A DNA stretch of 64,000 nt from Streptomyces sp. G-G2 (lineage in GTDB: Bacteria > Actinomycetota > Actinomycetes > Streptomycetales > Streptomycetaceae): positions 1 through 64,000 of the forward strand of contig NZ_JASISO010000043.1 in NCBI RefSeq assembly GCF_030063135.1. Direction: 5' to 3'. The notes under the pieces are model-generated. The model had not been told where the DNA came from. It saw nothing but the letters and a program-made list of their open reading frames with translations, and made no database searches. The position numbers were made by a program, and so were the translations under genes. Below are positions 1-7,471 of the stretch, in pieces. The stretch's first letter is position 1. Every line of letters starts with the position of its first letter.

Positions 1-138
1 CTCGGGATGAGCGCCGGGTCGGATGGGGGCGGGGTCTTGGGATGAGGGCGGGGCTGGATGGGGTCGGGCCTCGGGATGAGCGCCGGGTCGGATGGGGGCG
101 GGGTCTTGGGATGAGGGCGGGGCTGGATGGGGTCGGGG
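1..138. repeat. 69-bp tandem repeat, two copies
   Basis: Positions 1-69 and 70-138 are near-identical copies of a G-rich 69-bp unit beginning CTCGGGATGAG. The unit itself contains GGATGGGG(T/G)CGG submotifs. No convincing coding frame was chosen across it. The array may continue to the left of the window. Positions 139-184 hold nothing further that I can name. Confidence 0.8.
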
Positions 139-184
139 TCTTGGGGTTCGGGGGGGTGTTTTGGCCGGTCGGGGGTGGGGTGGG

Positions 185-316
185 TCAGCGTTTGGGCCAG
201 CCGATGTCCTCGTCCGACTGGACGTCCTGGGGCGGGTCTATGGGGTCGTCGCCGATGTGCGGGAAAGCAGCGGCCGGGCCGGCCGCTTGGCGTGCGCACA
301 CCGATGGCCTCATCAT
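185..316 (-). CDS. Small ORF, 43 aa, ending in SDEDIGWPKR
   Basis: This small open frame starts at tandem ATG codons (314-316 and 311-313), preceded by a G-rich stretch that could act as a ribosome binding site. It ends in SDEDIGWPKR. The same IGWP core occurs three times in the secreted 75-aa peptide at 63638-63865, at the other end of the window. The C-terminal half is acidic and proline-rich (HIGDDPIDPP, then DVQSDEDIGWP). I see no clear Sec signal peptide, so export is uncertain and the true start may differ. It is divergent from the XRE regulator and shares its promoter region, as pheromone genes often do with RRNPP-type receptors. That role is inference. It could also be a decayed relic. 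Confidence 0.4.
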   Translation of the reverse strand: MMRPSVCARQAAGPAAAFPHIGDDPIDPPQDVQSDEDIGWPKR

Positions 317-478
317 CGACCCCCAGGCGTCGGAGACAACAAGATCGGATGGGAAAAGGGCTGGTCCTGGCCGGGTGCGGGGCCGGGTTCTGGAGAGTCT
401 GCCTCGATCCCCTGGAGGACCGCTCGAAGAGCGGACGACGTCCGCGTGAGACCCGCACGAGGAAAATCGCCCAACTCT

Positions 479-504
479 GGCAAAGGTTTGCCCGCGTGTT
501 GCCA
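479..504. promoter_or_regulatory. GGCAAA-GG-TTTGCC palindrome plus TTGCCA half-site
   Basis: A perfect 6-bp inverted repeat with a 2-bp centre spans 479-492, and a further half-site TTGCCA lies at 499-504. It sits 69-82 bp before the XRE gene and between it and the divergent IGWP mini-ORF. Related palindromes occur at 62410-62423 before the NRPS and at 63896-63916 before the IGWP peptide. It is therefore a candidate operator of the XRE regulator. The rest of 317-560 shows nothing else I can identify. Confidence 0.5.
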
Positions 505-560
505 GGCGTCCTACGCTCGGTGCGGTTCCCGGCGACTCTCCCGCCCCGCTCACCCCAGGG

Positions 561-1784
561 ATGCTCATGCTGCGACAGCCCGCGTTCGGACACCGCCTCA
601 AGAAGTTACGGATGGCCCGGGGCCTGTCCCAGACGGCGCTCGCCGGGGAGGGCATGTCCACCGGCTACCTCTCCCGCCTCGAGTCCGGCGCCCGCCAGCC
701 CACCGAGCGGGCCGTGACCTACCTCGCCGGACGGCTCGGTCTGGAACCCGCCGACTTCGAGGAACCCGCGACCGGATCCCTGGCCCACGCGCTCACCCTC
801 GCCGCGTCCACCGGTTCCAGCGACGCCATCGAGGAGCTGCGCCAGGCCCTGGCCGCCGAGGGCCACGAGAGTCCCGTACTGCGCTGGCAGGCGCTGTGGC
901 TGCTCGCCCAGGCCGACCGCCTCCAGGGCGATCACGTCAGCGAACGCGACCGCCTGACCGCGCTCGTCGCGCTCGGCGACGAGGTCGGCGTCACCGAGCT
1001 GCGGGCGCGCGGCCTGACCCGGCTCGCCCGCTGCCTGCGCTCCCTCGGCGACATCACCCCCGCCCTCGACGCGGCCGTCGAGGCCCACCGCCTCGCGCTC
1101 GGCGAGAAACTCGGCGTGGAGGACCGGGCCACCGCGCTGCTGGCGCTCGTATCGGTACAGGCCGAGGCGGGCCGGATAGGCGAGGCCCGGGCGCACGCCG
1201 ACGAGTTGACCGCGCTGGTGCAGGGACGTACGGACGCCTTGTGGGCGGAAGCCATGTGGACGGCCGCCGCCGTCCGGATGCGCCAGGGCGACCACCCCGG
1301 CGCGCAGGCCTGTCTTGAGGAGGCGCTCGAAGGGTTCAGCAGCCAGGAGGACCTGGTCCTGTGGCTGCGGCTGCGCCTCGCCGCCGCCCGGCTGCACCTC
1401 CAGCGACTGCCGGCCGACCCCGAGCAGGCCCAGCGCCGGGCCTCCGAGGCCGAGGCCGCGCTCGCCTTCGTCGGGACGCCCGCGCTGCGCCAGGAACTGA
1501 CCGCGCTCAAGGCCGACCTCGCCTTCGCCACCTCCCGCTACGACGACGCGCGCGCCCTCCTCGGCGAACTGGCCGGTGACGCGCCGAGAATGACGTACCG
1601 CGACCAGGTCCGCCTGGAGATGCTGCGCCACCAGCTGCTGATCCTCAGCGGCGACCCGGCCGGGATCCAGGGGCTGCGCACCCTGGCCCAGCAGGCCCAG
1701 GAGGACGCCAACATCGACCTCGCCGCCGAGATCTGGCGGATGCTCGCCGACGCCCTGGCCGAGAGCGGCCGGTCGCCCGCCTGA
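561..1784 (+). CDS. XRE-family regulator with C-terminal helical (TPR-like) repeats
   Basis: The 407-aa protein has an N-terminal Cro/C1-type helix-turn-helix at about residues 8-66, with core GLSQTALAGEGMSTGYLSRL. A long Ala/Leu-rich all-helical region follows to the end (e.g. EAMWTAAAVRMRQGDHPGAQ), with the periodicity of TPR repeats. HTH plus TPR is the architecture of the RRNPP receptors (Rgg, PlcR, NprR, PrgX), which bind short exported peptides. Many Streptomyces XRE-TPR regulators have no known ligand. The start at 561 follows an AGGG sequence; ATG 567 is an alternative. A palindrome 69-82 bp upstream suggests autoregulation. It borders the cluster and is divergent from a small IGWP ORF, so a role as pathway switch is likely but inferred. 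Confidence 0.85.
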   Translation: MLMLRQPAFGHRLKKLRMARGLSQTALAGEGMSTGYLSRLESGARQPTERAVTYLAGRLGLEPADFEEPATGSLAHALTLAASTGSSDAIEELRQALAAEGHESPVLRWQALWLLAQADRLQGDHVSERDRLTALVALGDEVGVTELRARGLTRLARCLRSLGDITPALDAAVEAHRLALGEKLGVEDRATALLALVSVQAEAGRIGEARAHADELTALVQGRTDALWAEAMWTAAAVRMRQGDHPGAQACLEEALEGFSSQEDLVLWLRLRLAAARLHLQRLPADPEQAQRRASEAEAALAFVGTPALRQELTALKADLAFATSRYDDARALLGELAGDAPRMTYRDQVRLEMLRHQLLILSGDPAGIQGLRTLAQQAQEDANIDLAAEIWRMLADALAESGRSPA

Positions 1785-1880
1785 CGCCCGGGCGGAGCCG
1801 CCCGACGCCCGCGGGCTTGAGCGAAGTTCGAGCGGGGCCGTGCACCCTGGAGGGCACCCGTCGAGGCGAAAGGGGCATTC

Positions 1881-2843
1881 ATGCCGTCGCAGCGTGTGCA
1901 CGCGAGCGAGCGGACGGCGTGGGTGGCCGCCCCGGCCGGCGTGGTCTACGGGCTGCTCGCCGACGCCGTGCGCTGGCCCCTCCTGCTGCCCTCGCCCGTC
2001 CACGTCGAGCGGATGGACTTCGACGGCGTGCGCGAACGCCTGCGCCTGTGGGACGTGAGCGCCGACCGGGTCCGCTCCTTCCACGTGGGGCGCGTCCTGC
2101 GCCCGTACGACCGGTCCGTCGACTTCGAGCAGGAGGACACCGCCCGCCTGGGCGCGCCGGTGTCCGGCACCTGGACGGTCGAGCCGAAGGGCGACACGGA
2201 GTCGCTGGTGACCCTGACCCAGCGGCGCACCCTGGCGGGCCTGCCCGCCGCCGAGACCGAGCGCAGCCGCCGCGAGTGGCAGGACGAACTGGACGCGCAG
2301 CTCGCGCACCTCAAGGCGAGCGCCGAACGCTGGGACCGGATGGACCAGTTGCTGCTGTCCTTCGAGGACAGCGTGCACGTCCAGGGCTCCGCCGAGCTGG
2401 TCTACGACTTCCTCTACCGGATCGGTGACTGGAGCGAGTCCGTCCCGCACGTGGAGTGGTCCAGCGTCATCGAGGACGTGCCGGGCGTGCAGGTCGCGGT
2501 CGTGGACACCTGCGCCGAACCGGGCGGGGGCACGGTCAGCACCCGGTCGGTACGGCTGTGTTTCCCCTCGGCCGGGCGGATCGTCTACAAGGAGCTGGTG
2601 ACCCCCGAGCTGATCGCCGCGCACAGCGGCGAATGGTCCCTGGTGCCGGACGAGGACGGGGTGCGGGTGGTCTGCGCGCAGCAGGTGATGCTGAGCGAGG
2701 AGGCCGTCGCACGGGTGTTGGGCGAGGGAACGAGCCTGGTCGAGGCCCGCCGGTACGTGCGGGCGTGGCTGGGGCGGGCGAGCGGCGAGGTGCTCGGCCT
2801 GGCCAAGTGGCACGCGCAGAGCGCCGTACGCAGGCTGCGGTGA
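1881..2843 (+). CDS. Didomain polyketide aromatase/cyclase (ARO/CYC, START/SRPBCC fold)
   Basis: The 320-aa protein consists of two tandem START-like domains, about residues 1-145 and 155-315. Each starts with the family pattern (APAGVVYGLLADAVRWPLLL; GSAELVYDFLYRIGDWSESV). This is the arrangement of bifunctional aromatase/cyclases of type II polyketide pathways, which fold and dehydrate the first ring of an ACP-bound poly-beta-ketone. The second domain ends with the usual (A)RRYVRAWLG...LAKWHAQ helix. It lies 96 bp after the XRE gene and 7 bp before the next gene. An ARO/CYC is unexpected beside the highly reducing type II PKS at 16.9-26.3 kb, so it may aromatise only part of the chain. Confidence 0.88.
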   Translation: MPSQRVHASERTAWVAAPAGVVYGLLADAVRWPLLLPSPVHVERMDFDGVRERLRLWDVSADRVRSFHVGRVLRPYDRSVDFEQEDTARLGAPVSGTWTVEPKGDTESLVTLTQRRTLAGLPAAETERSRREWQDELDAQLAHLKASAERWDRMDQLLLSFEDSVHVQGSAELVYDFLYRIGDWSESVPHVEWSSVIEDVPGVQVAVVDTCAEPGGGTVSTRSVRLCFPSAGRIVYKELVTPELIAAHSGEWSLVPDEDGVRVVCAQQVMLSEEAVARVLGEGTSLVEARRYVRAWLGRASGEVLGLAKWHAQSAVRRLR

Positions 2844-2850
2844 CCTACCG

Positions 2851-4341
2851 ATGACGGACACCGCGAGGACTACCAGTACGACGAGGACTACCAGTACGAC
2901 GGGGAGCGATTCGATGGTGTCCACACGGTCCGCCGGTCCGGTGCGGAAAGACGAACTCACCGTCGCGGAGGCCGGACCGCCCCGGCGGAGCCGGCACTTC
3001 GCGCTCGCGCACCCCTACGCCGCCCTCGCGCCCACCGTCGACGTGGCGCTGCGCGCGGTCCGGCTGGAGGCGCTGCTCTCCGACCCGTACGACGCGGCCA
3101 ATCCGTACGGGTACGCCTGCCACGCGCCGGGAGCGGACCGTACGGGCACCGCGGCGCAGCGCACCTCCGTGGAGGCCGCCGTGCTCGGCGAGTTCGTGCC
3201 CGCCGCGCGGGGCGGCCGGTTCACCTCGGCCGACGACCTCGTGCGCGTGCTGCGCCCGCTGTTGCGCCGTGACCTGGCCCTTGGACACGCCCACGGCGCG
3301 CGGGCGCTGCTCGCCGCCCAGGAGCGGGCGGAGCCGGTGCCCGACCGGGTGGGGGAGTTCGCCGCGCTGCTCGGCCCGGCCGCGCTGATCGCCGCCGCCG
3401 GCACGGTGCTGCGCGGCGCGGTGCGCACGGTCGCCGAGCGGGGCCGCACCGATCCCGGGGTCCGGCAGTGGCGGGGCCCGCTGGCCGCCGCCTTCGCCGA
3501 TCTGCTCGCCTGCGAGGCCCTGGTGGCGGTGGGCCTGCGGGCGACCGCCCTGCCGCAGGGGGGCGGGCGGGCGGTGCGCGCGGCCGTCGGCTACGCGGTC
3601 CCGATAGTGGTGGGCGGCGTACTGGACGAGCTGGACCTGGTCCTGACCGAATGCGGGCGCTCCGCCGACGGGCCCGAGCGGCGGATGCTGGCCAAGCTGG
3701 TCGCGGACCTGCCGGGGGCCGGGTGCGGGCCGGCCGACGTGGGGGCGTACCAGAGTGACCTGGTGCGTGAACTGCCCTCGCTGGCCCGTGCGTTCGAGCG
3801 GCGCTCGGACACCACGGGGGCCGTGCTGCTGCGGCTCGGCGACGCCATGCCCGCCCGGAGCGTGCCTCCGGCGCCGGAGGGCGACGACACCCTCGTGGGG
3901 GTGCTCACCGGCGCGGCCGCGCGGCTCTCCACCGCGGTCGCGGGCGGCGAGGCGGTGACGGCGGCGCTGGCCCGGGCCGCCGGTCGGCTGGTCAGCGAGC
4001 AGCGCGCGCTGCACGGGCCGTGCCTGGCCGCCGCGCACGCGGGACGCGCCGATCCGGCCGTACGGGCGCTGGCCGACCGCCAGTCGATGCTGCTGCTCGC
4101 GGCCGCCGTGCTGGGGGTCCAGGGCGCCGCCGCCGGGCGGGGCCTGTTCCTCGGCGGTGAACACTGGTCGCTGCTCGTGCTCACCCGGATCGCCGGGCGC
4201 CTCGGCATCGGGCCGGGCGGCCCGGGCGGCCCTGGCGGACCCGCCGACATCGAGGCGCGCCAGCGGGTGTGGGCCGAACTGGACGGCCGCGACCGGCTCG
4301 GCGTCGACTGCGACCTCTACGCGACCCGGGTGCTGTGGTGA
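2851..4341 (+). CDS. Acyl-CoA dehydrogenase-like protein
   Basis: The 496-aa protein is mainly helical and Ala-rich. Segments such as QWRGPLAAAFADLLACEALV and the C-terminal HWSLLVLTRIAGRL resemble the helical domains of acyl-CoA dehydrogenases. I cannot place the FAD-binding and catalytic Glu motifs with confidence. If the assignment holds, it would introduce a double bond into an acyl thioester, or it could be a non-catalytic relative. The first 20 residues contain RTTSTT twice, encoded by an 18-bp direct repeat at about 2868-2905. ATG 2914 is a possible alternative start. The gene starts 7 bp after the ARO/CYC and overlaps the following PPTase gene by a GTGA junction, so the three are one operon. 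Confidence 0.5.
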   Translation: MTDTARTTSTTRTTSTTGSDSMVSTRSAGPVRKDELTVAEAGPPRRSRHFALAHPYAALAPTVDVALRAVRLEALLSDPYDAANPYGYACHAPGADRTGTAAQRTSVEAAVLGEFVPAARGGRFTSADDLVRVLRPLLRRDLALGHAHGARALLAAQERAEPVPDRVGEFAALLGPAALIAAAGTVLRGAVRTVAERGRTDPGVRQWRGPLAAAFADLLACEALVAVGLRATALPQGGGRAVRAAVGYAVPIVVGGVLDELDLVLTECGRSADGPERRMLAKLVADLPGAGCGPADVGAYQSDLVRELPSLARAFERRSDTTGAVLLRLGDAMPARSVPPAPEGDDTLVGVLTGAAARLSTAVAGGEAVTAALARAAGRLVSEQRALHGPCLAAAHAGRADPAVRALADRQSMLLLAAAVLGVQGAAAGRGLFLGGEHWSLLVLTRIAGRLGIGPGGPGGPGGPADIEARQRVWAELDGRDRLGVDCDLYATRVLW

Positions 4342-5243
4342 ACGCGCGGCAGGCGGGGGCCCTCGGCCCCGGGCCCGCGCCCCTGGCGGTGGCCGGACCC
4401 GACGGGCCGTGGGACGAGCTGGACGACCGGCTCGACGACCAGGGCCGGGCGGTGGTGTGGACGACCTGGGGCCAGTGGCTGACGGCCGCACTGCTCGACC
4501 CGGGGCTGCGGCCGCTGCTCGGGCCCGACTGGCCGCGCTACCGGCAAGGGCCCACCGCGGCCGGGCGGATGCGGTTCGCCGTGTCGCGGCTGGTCATGAA
4601 GTACACCGCGGCGAACGCCCTGAACGTCCCCGTGGACACCCTGGACCTGGGCTACCGGCCCGGCGGGCGGCCGGTGCTGCGCGGGCTCGGCGCCGAGCTG
4701 GAGGTGAGCCTCGCGCACACCGACGAGCTGATCGTGGTCGGGGTGAGCCGGACCGGCCCGATCGGGGTGGACGCGGAACCCGCGGGGCGGGAGATCTCCT
4801 TCGAGCTGCTGCGGGAGCACGTGTGCACCCCCGCCGAGGACGCGGCGCTGGCCGCGCTCCCGGCGGAGGAGCGCCGGGGCCGGCTGCTGCGGATGTGGAC
4901 GCTGAAGGAGGCGTACACGAAGGCGCTCGGGCACGGGATGCGGCGGAGTTTCTCGGGCTTCGGGTTCGCGTTCGGGCCGGGCCCGGGCGGGGTCACCACG
5001 GCGCAGGGGGCGGCCCGGCTCGTGGCCGCCGACGCGCCGGACGGCGTACCGGCCGACGAGGGGGCCGGTGAGTGGAGCTTCGCCACGCACCTCGTCCAGG
5101 ACCGCTATCTCGTCAGTGAGGCCCACCGGCGGGTACGGGTGCCGGAGACCGCCGTGATGGACGGCGGTTCGCGGAGCGCTGCAGCCCCACTTGAGGAAAG
5201 GGACCCGCGGCCGCTCGGGCTACTACGCTTTCTGGACCGGTAA
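4338..5243 (+). CDS. Sfp-type 4'-phosphopantetheinyl transferase (first copy)
   Basis: This 301-aa enzyme transfers phosphopantetheine from CoA to the serine of carrier proteins. The hallmark motifs are present: IGVDAEP (Mg-binding Asp and Glu) and WTLKEAYTKALGHGM (the W-xx-KE-xxx-K motif). An N-terminal substrate-binding region around PTAAGRMRFAVSRLV precedes them. The GTG start at 4338 overlaps the upstream stop (GTGA), giving translational coupling. A second, divergent PPTase is encoded at 10460-11380. The window holds carrier proteins of several types (tandem ACP, type II ACP, PCP), so the two may have different partners. Confidence 0.9.
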   Translation: MNARQAGALGPGPAPLAVAGPDGPWDELDDRLDDQGRAVVWTTWGQWLTAALLDPGLRPLLGPDWPRYRQGPTAAGRMRFAVSRLVMKYTAANALNVPVDTLDLGYRPGGRPVLRGLGAELEVSLAHTDELIVVGVSRTGPIGVDAEPAGREISFELLREHVCTPAEDAALAALPAEERRGRLLRMWTLKEAYTKALGHGMRRSFSGFGFAFGPGPGGVTTAQGAARLVAADAPDGVPADEGAGEWSFATHLVQDRYLVSEAHRRVRVPETAVMDGGSRSAAAPLEERDPRPLGLLRFLDR

Positions 5244-5299
5244 CCTCCGGCCGGGGCCAAGGGAAGGCGTACGCCGTGAAGGCAAGGGAACTCGCCGCA

Positions 5300-5321
5300 G
5301 CGCGGCCCGTACGGGCCGCGC
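5300..5321. repeat. 22-bp perfect palindrome in a 108-bp gap
   Basis: GCGCGGCCCGT followed by its exact complement lies between the first PPTase stop (5243) and the condensation-like gene (5352). It could form a hairpin in the leader of the latter gene or be an operator. It has no T-run, so I do not call it a terminator. Confidence 0.45.
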
Positions 5322-5351
5322 ACCATTCGTGCCCGCCGCCGATGCCGCGCC

Positions 5352-7418
5352 GTGTCCGGGCCTAGGGGGCCCGGGCCGGTTCTTGTCGTGGTGCGCGGGG
5401 CGGGGCGGCGGCGCCCGGCCGGGTCCGCGCTCGTACTCGGGCTCCGGGGGCTGCGCGACGACGCGGACGCCGAGCTGTTCGCGACGCGGATCGCCGGGCG
5501 CCACCGGCACCTCCGGTTCGCCCTGGAGTGCCACGGGGCGGGACGCCACACCCTGCGGCTGACCGCGGCCGACGCGGAACCGGGCGGCTCCGGCGAGGGC
5601 GCCGGGGCGGTGCTGGACGCCGAACTGCTCGCCGACCTGCTCGGCCCGCACCCCGGGGCGGGGGAACCGCTGACCCTCGCCGGATACCAGCGCGACCTGC
5701 TGTGGGAGGCGGTCACCCGCCAGGGCGGTCACGACCGGCATATCGAGCAGATCCACTGGAACTGGGCGGGTCCGCTGGAGCGGGCCCGTTTCGGCGCGGC
5801 CTGGCAGTCGGTGGCCGAGCGCGAGTCGGTGCTGCGGGCCGCCTTCGACTGGACGGCGCTGGCCCGGCTCGTCCTGCACCCCCGCGCCGACGTCGACATC
5901 GCGCACCGCACGCGCGCGCAGACCGGCTGGCCCGAACTCCTCGCGGCGGACCGGCTGCACAGCTTCGCCCTCGACCGGCCGCCGCTGCTGCGGCTCACCC
6001 TGCTGGAGGGGCGGCCCGGGGAGCCCGTACGGATCCTGCTGACCTACCACCGGGCCCTGCTCGACGAGCACGGGGTGCACCTGCTGCTGCGCGAGTTCTA
6101 CCGCGCCTACCTGGCGGGCGGGGCACTGCCCGGCGGGGAGCGCCGCCCCGACCTGCGCGACCACGCCCGCTGGCTGGCCCGGCAGAGCGCCGAGGGGGCG
6201 CGGGAGCTGTGGACCCGGACCGGACCGCCGCGCCGCGCCGCGACCGCGGTGGGCCGCCGGGGCGCCGACACCCGCCAGAGCGGCTCGGGGCGGCTGCGCA
6301 GGCTGCTGGTCGAGCCCTACAGCTCCGGGCTGCGGTCCTGGGCGGCGGCGCGGGGGGCCGGGGAGAGCAGCGCCCTGCACGTGGCGTGGGCGCTGCTGCT
6401 CTACCGGGCGGCGGGGGCCGAGGGGCCGCTGCGGGTGAGCTTCGGGGTGCAGTTGGGCGCGCGGGACATCGCGCTGCCCGGGGCCGCGGGGATCCCCGGG
6501 GTGCTCGGGCACCCGTTACCGATGACCGTGCGGGTGGATCCGGCGGCGCCGCTCGCCGAGCTGCTCCAGCAGGTGCGGGACGCGCTGCTGGACCTGGCGG
6601 CGTACCCGTGGGTGTCCGGCGACCGGGTCCGGGCGTGGATCGGGCGCGGTGCCGACGAGCGGCTCACCGACAGCGTGGTGTCCTTCGACCACCGGCCGGA
6701 ACTGCCGCCGGGGGTACGGGCGGAGCTCCTCGCGCAGGGGATCCTGGTCGACGAACCGCGGACGGCGAGCGCCGGGACCGGCCTGCCGATCACGCTGAAC
6801 GCGCGGCACGAGAGCGGGGGGGCGCTGGCGCTCAGCGCCGTCTACGACCGGGCGAGCCTGGCCGACGAGGACGCGTCGGCGGCGCTCGGGCAGTGCGTGA
6901 GCCTGCTGCGGGAGCTGGCCCGGATGCCGGATCCGGGGACGACGGTGGGTCAGGCGCTGGCCCTGCTCGCGCACGCGCGGGCCCCCTCGATGGCCCCGCA
7001 CCTGCCGCCGGCGCACCAGGTCGGCGTGCGCGTCCTGCGGGTGGGTGGGGCCTCGGCCGACGTGATCTGCCTGGTCGGCGTACCGGGGGTGGCGGCGGGG
7101 GCGTACGAGCTGTTCGCGCGGCGGCACCGGGGGCCGGAGACGGTGGTCGCGCTCCGGGTTCCCGGGCCGCCGGGGCCGCCGGACGCGGTGGCGGCGGTGC
7201 CGCCGGAGCTGGCCGGGCTGCTCGTTCCCGGGCGGCGGCTGCTGCTGTGCGGCTGCGGCCCGGGCGCGGGCGCGGCGCACGCGCTGGCGCGGGCCCTGGC
7301 CCGGGACCCGGGGCGGGACCAGGCGGTGACGCTGGTGATGACGGGCGTCGCGGACCCGGAGTCGACGGCCGCGGCCCTGGCGCAGGCCCTGTCCCCGGTC
7401 CCGGCCCCGAGCCTCTAG
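5352..7418 (+). CDS. Degenerate condensation-like protein with thioesterase-like C-terminus
   Basis: The 688-aa protein resembles an NRPS condensation domain over about residues 90-520 (LAGYQRDLLWEA, HFALDRPPLLRLTL-type core, VSFDHRPELPP). At the active site the HHxxxDG motif reads HRALLDE, so the catalytic second His is Arg and the Gly is Glu. The C-terminal 130 residues look like the start of an alpha/beta-hydrolase thioesterase (VICLVGVPGVAAGAYELF). The nucleophile elbow reads CGCGPGA where GHSxG is expected, so the Ser is missing. Both catalytic centres appear lost, suggesting a structural or recruiting role, or decay. The GTG start is not backed by a strong ribosome binding site and is tentative. 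It is convergent with the next gene. Confidence 0.75.
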   Translation: MSGPRGPGPVLVVVRGAGRRRPAGSALVLGLRGLRDDADAELFATRIAGRHRHLRFALECHGAGRHTLRLTAADAEPGGSGEGAGAVLDAELLADLLGPHPGAGEPLTLAGYQRDLLWEAVTRQGGHDRHIEQIHWNWAGPLERARFGAAWQSVAERESVLRAAFDWTALARLVLHPRADVDIAHRTRAQTGWPELLAADRLHSFALDRPPLLRLTLLEGRPGEPVRILLTYHRALLDEHGVHLLLREFYRAYLAGGALPGGERRPDLRDHARWLARQSAEGARELWTRTGPPRRAATAVGRRGADTRQSGSGRLRRLLVEPYSSGLRSWAAARGAGESSALHVAWALLLYRAAGAEGPLRVSFGVQLGARDIALPGAAGIPGVLGHPLPMTVRVDPAAPLAELLQQVRDALLDLAAYPWVSGDRVRAWIGRGADERLTDSVVSFDHRPELPPGVRAELLAQGILVDEPRTASAGTGLPITLNARHESGGALALSAVYDRASLADEDASAALGQCVSLLRELARMPDPGTTVGQALALLAHARAPSMAPHLPPAHQVGVRVLRVGGASADVICLVGVPGVAAGAYELFARRHRGPETVVALRVPGPPGPPDAVAAVPPELAGLLVPGRRLLLCGCGPGAGAAHALARALARDPGRDQAVTLVMTGVADPESTAAALAQALSPVPAPSL

Positions 7419-7471
7419 GCGGGCCGGGCCGGGCCGGGTTGGGGTCGGGGGCCGGGGCCGGGGCGTGGGGG

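Noticed and set aside
1..138. Two-copy 69-bp repeat considered as a CRISPR or attachment site
   Set aside because: There are only two adjacent copies, without spacers, integrase or tRNA nearby.
606..2960. Long minus-strand open frame opposite the XRE and ARO/CYC genes
   Set aside because: High GC makes long antisense frames. Its composition (Gly/Val/Leu/Arg with no domain) does not look like protein, and both plus-strand genes have clear families.
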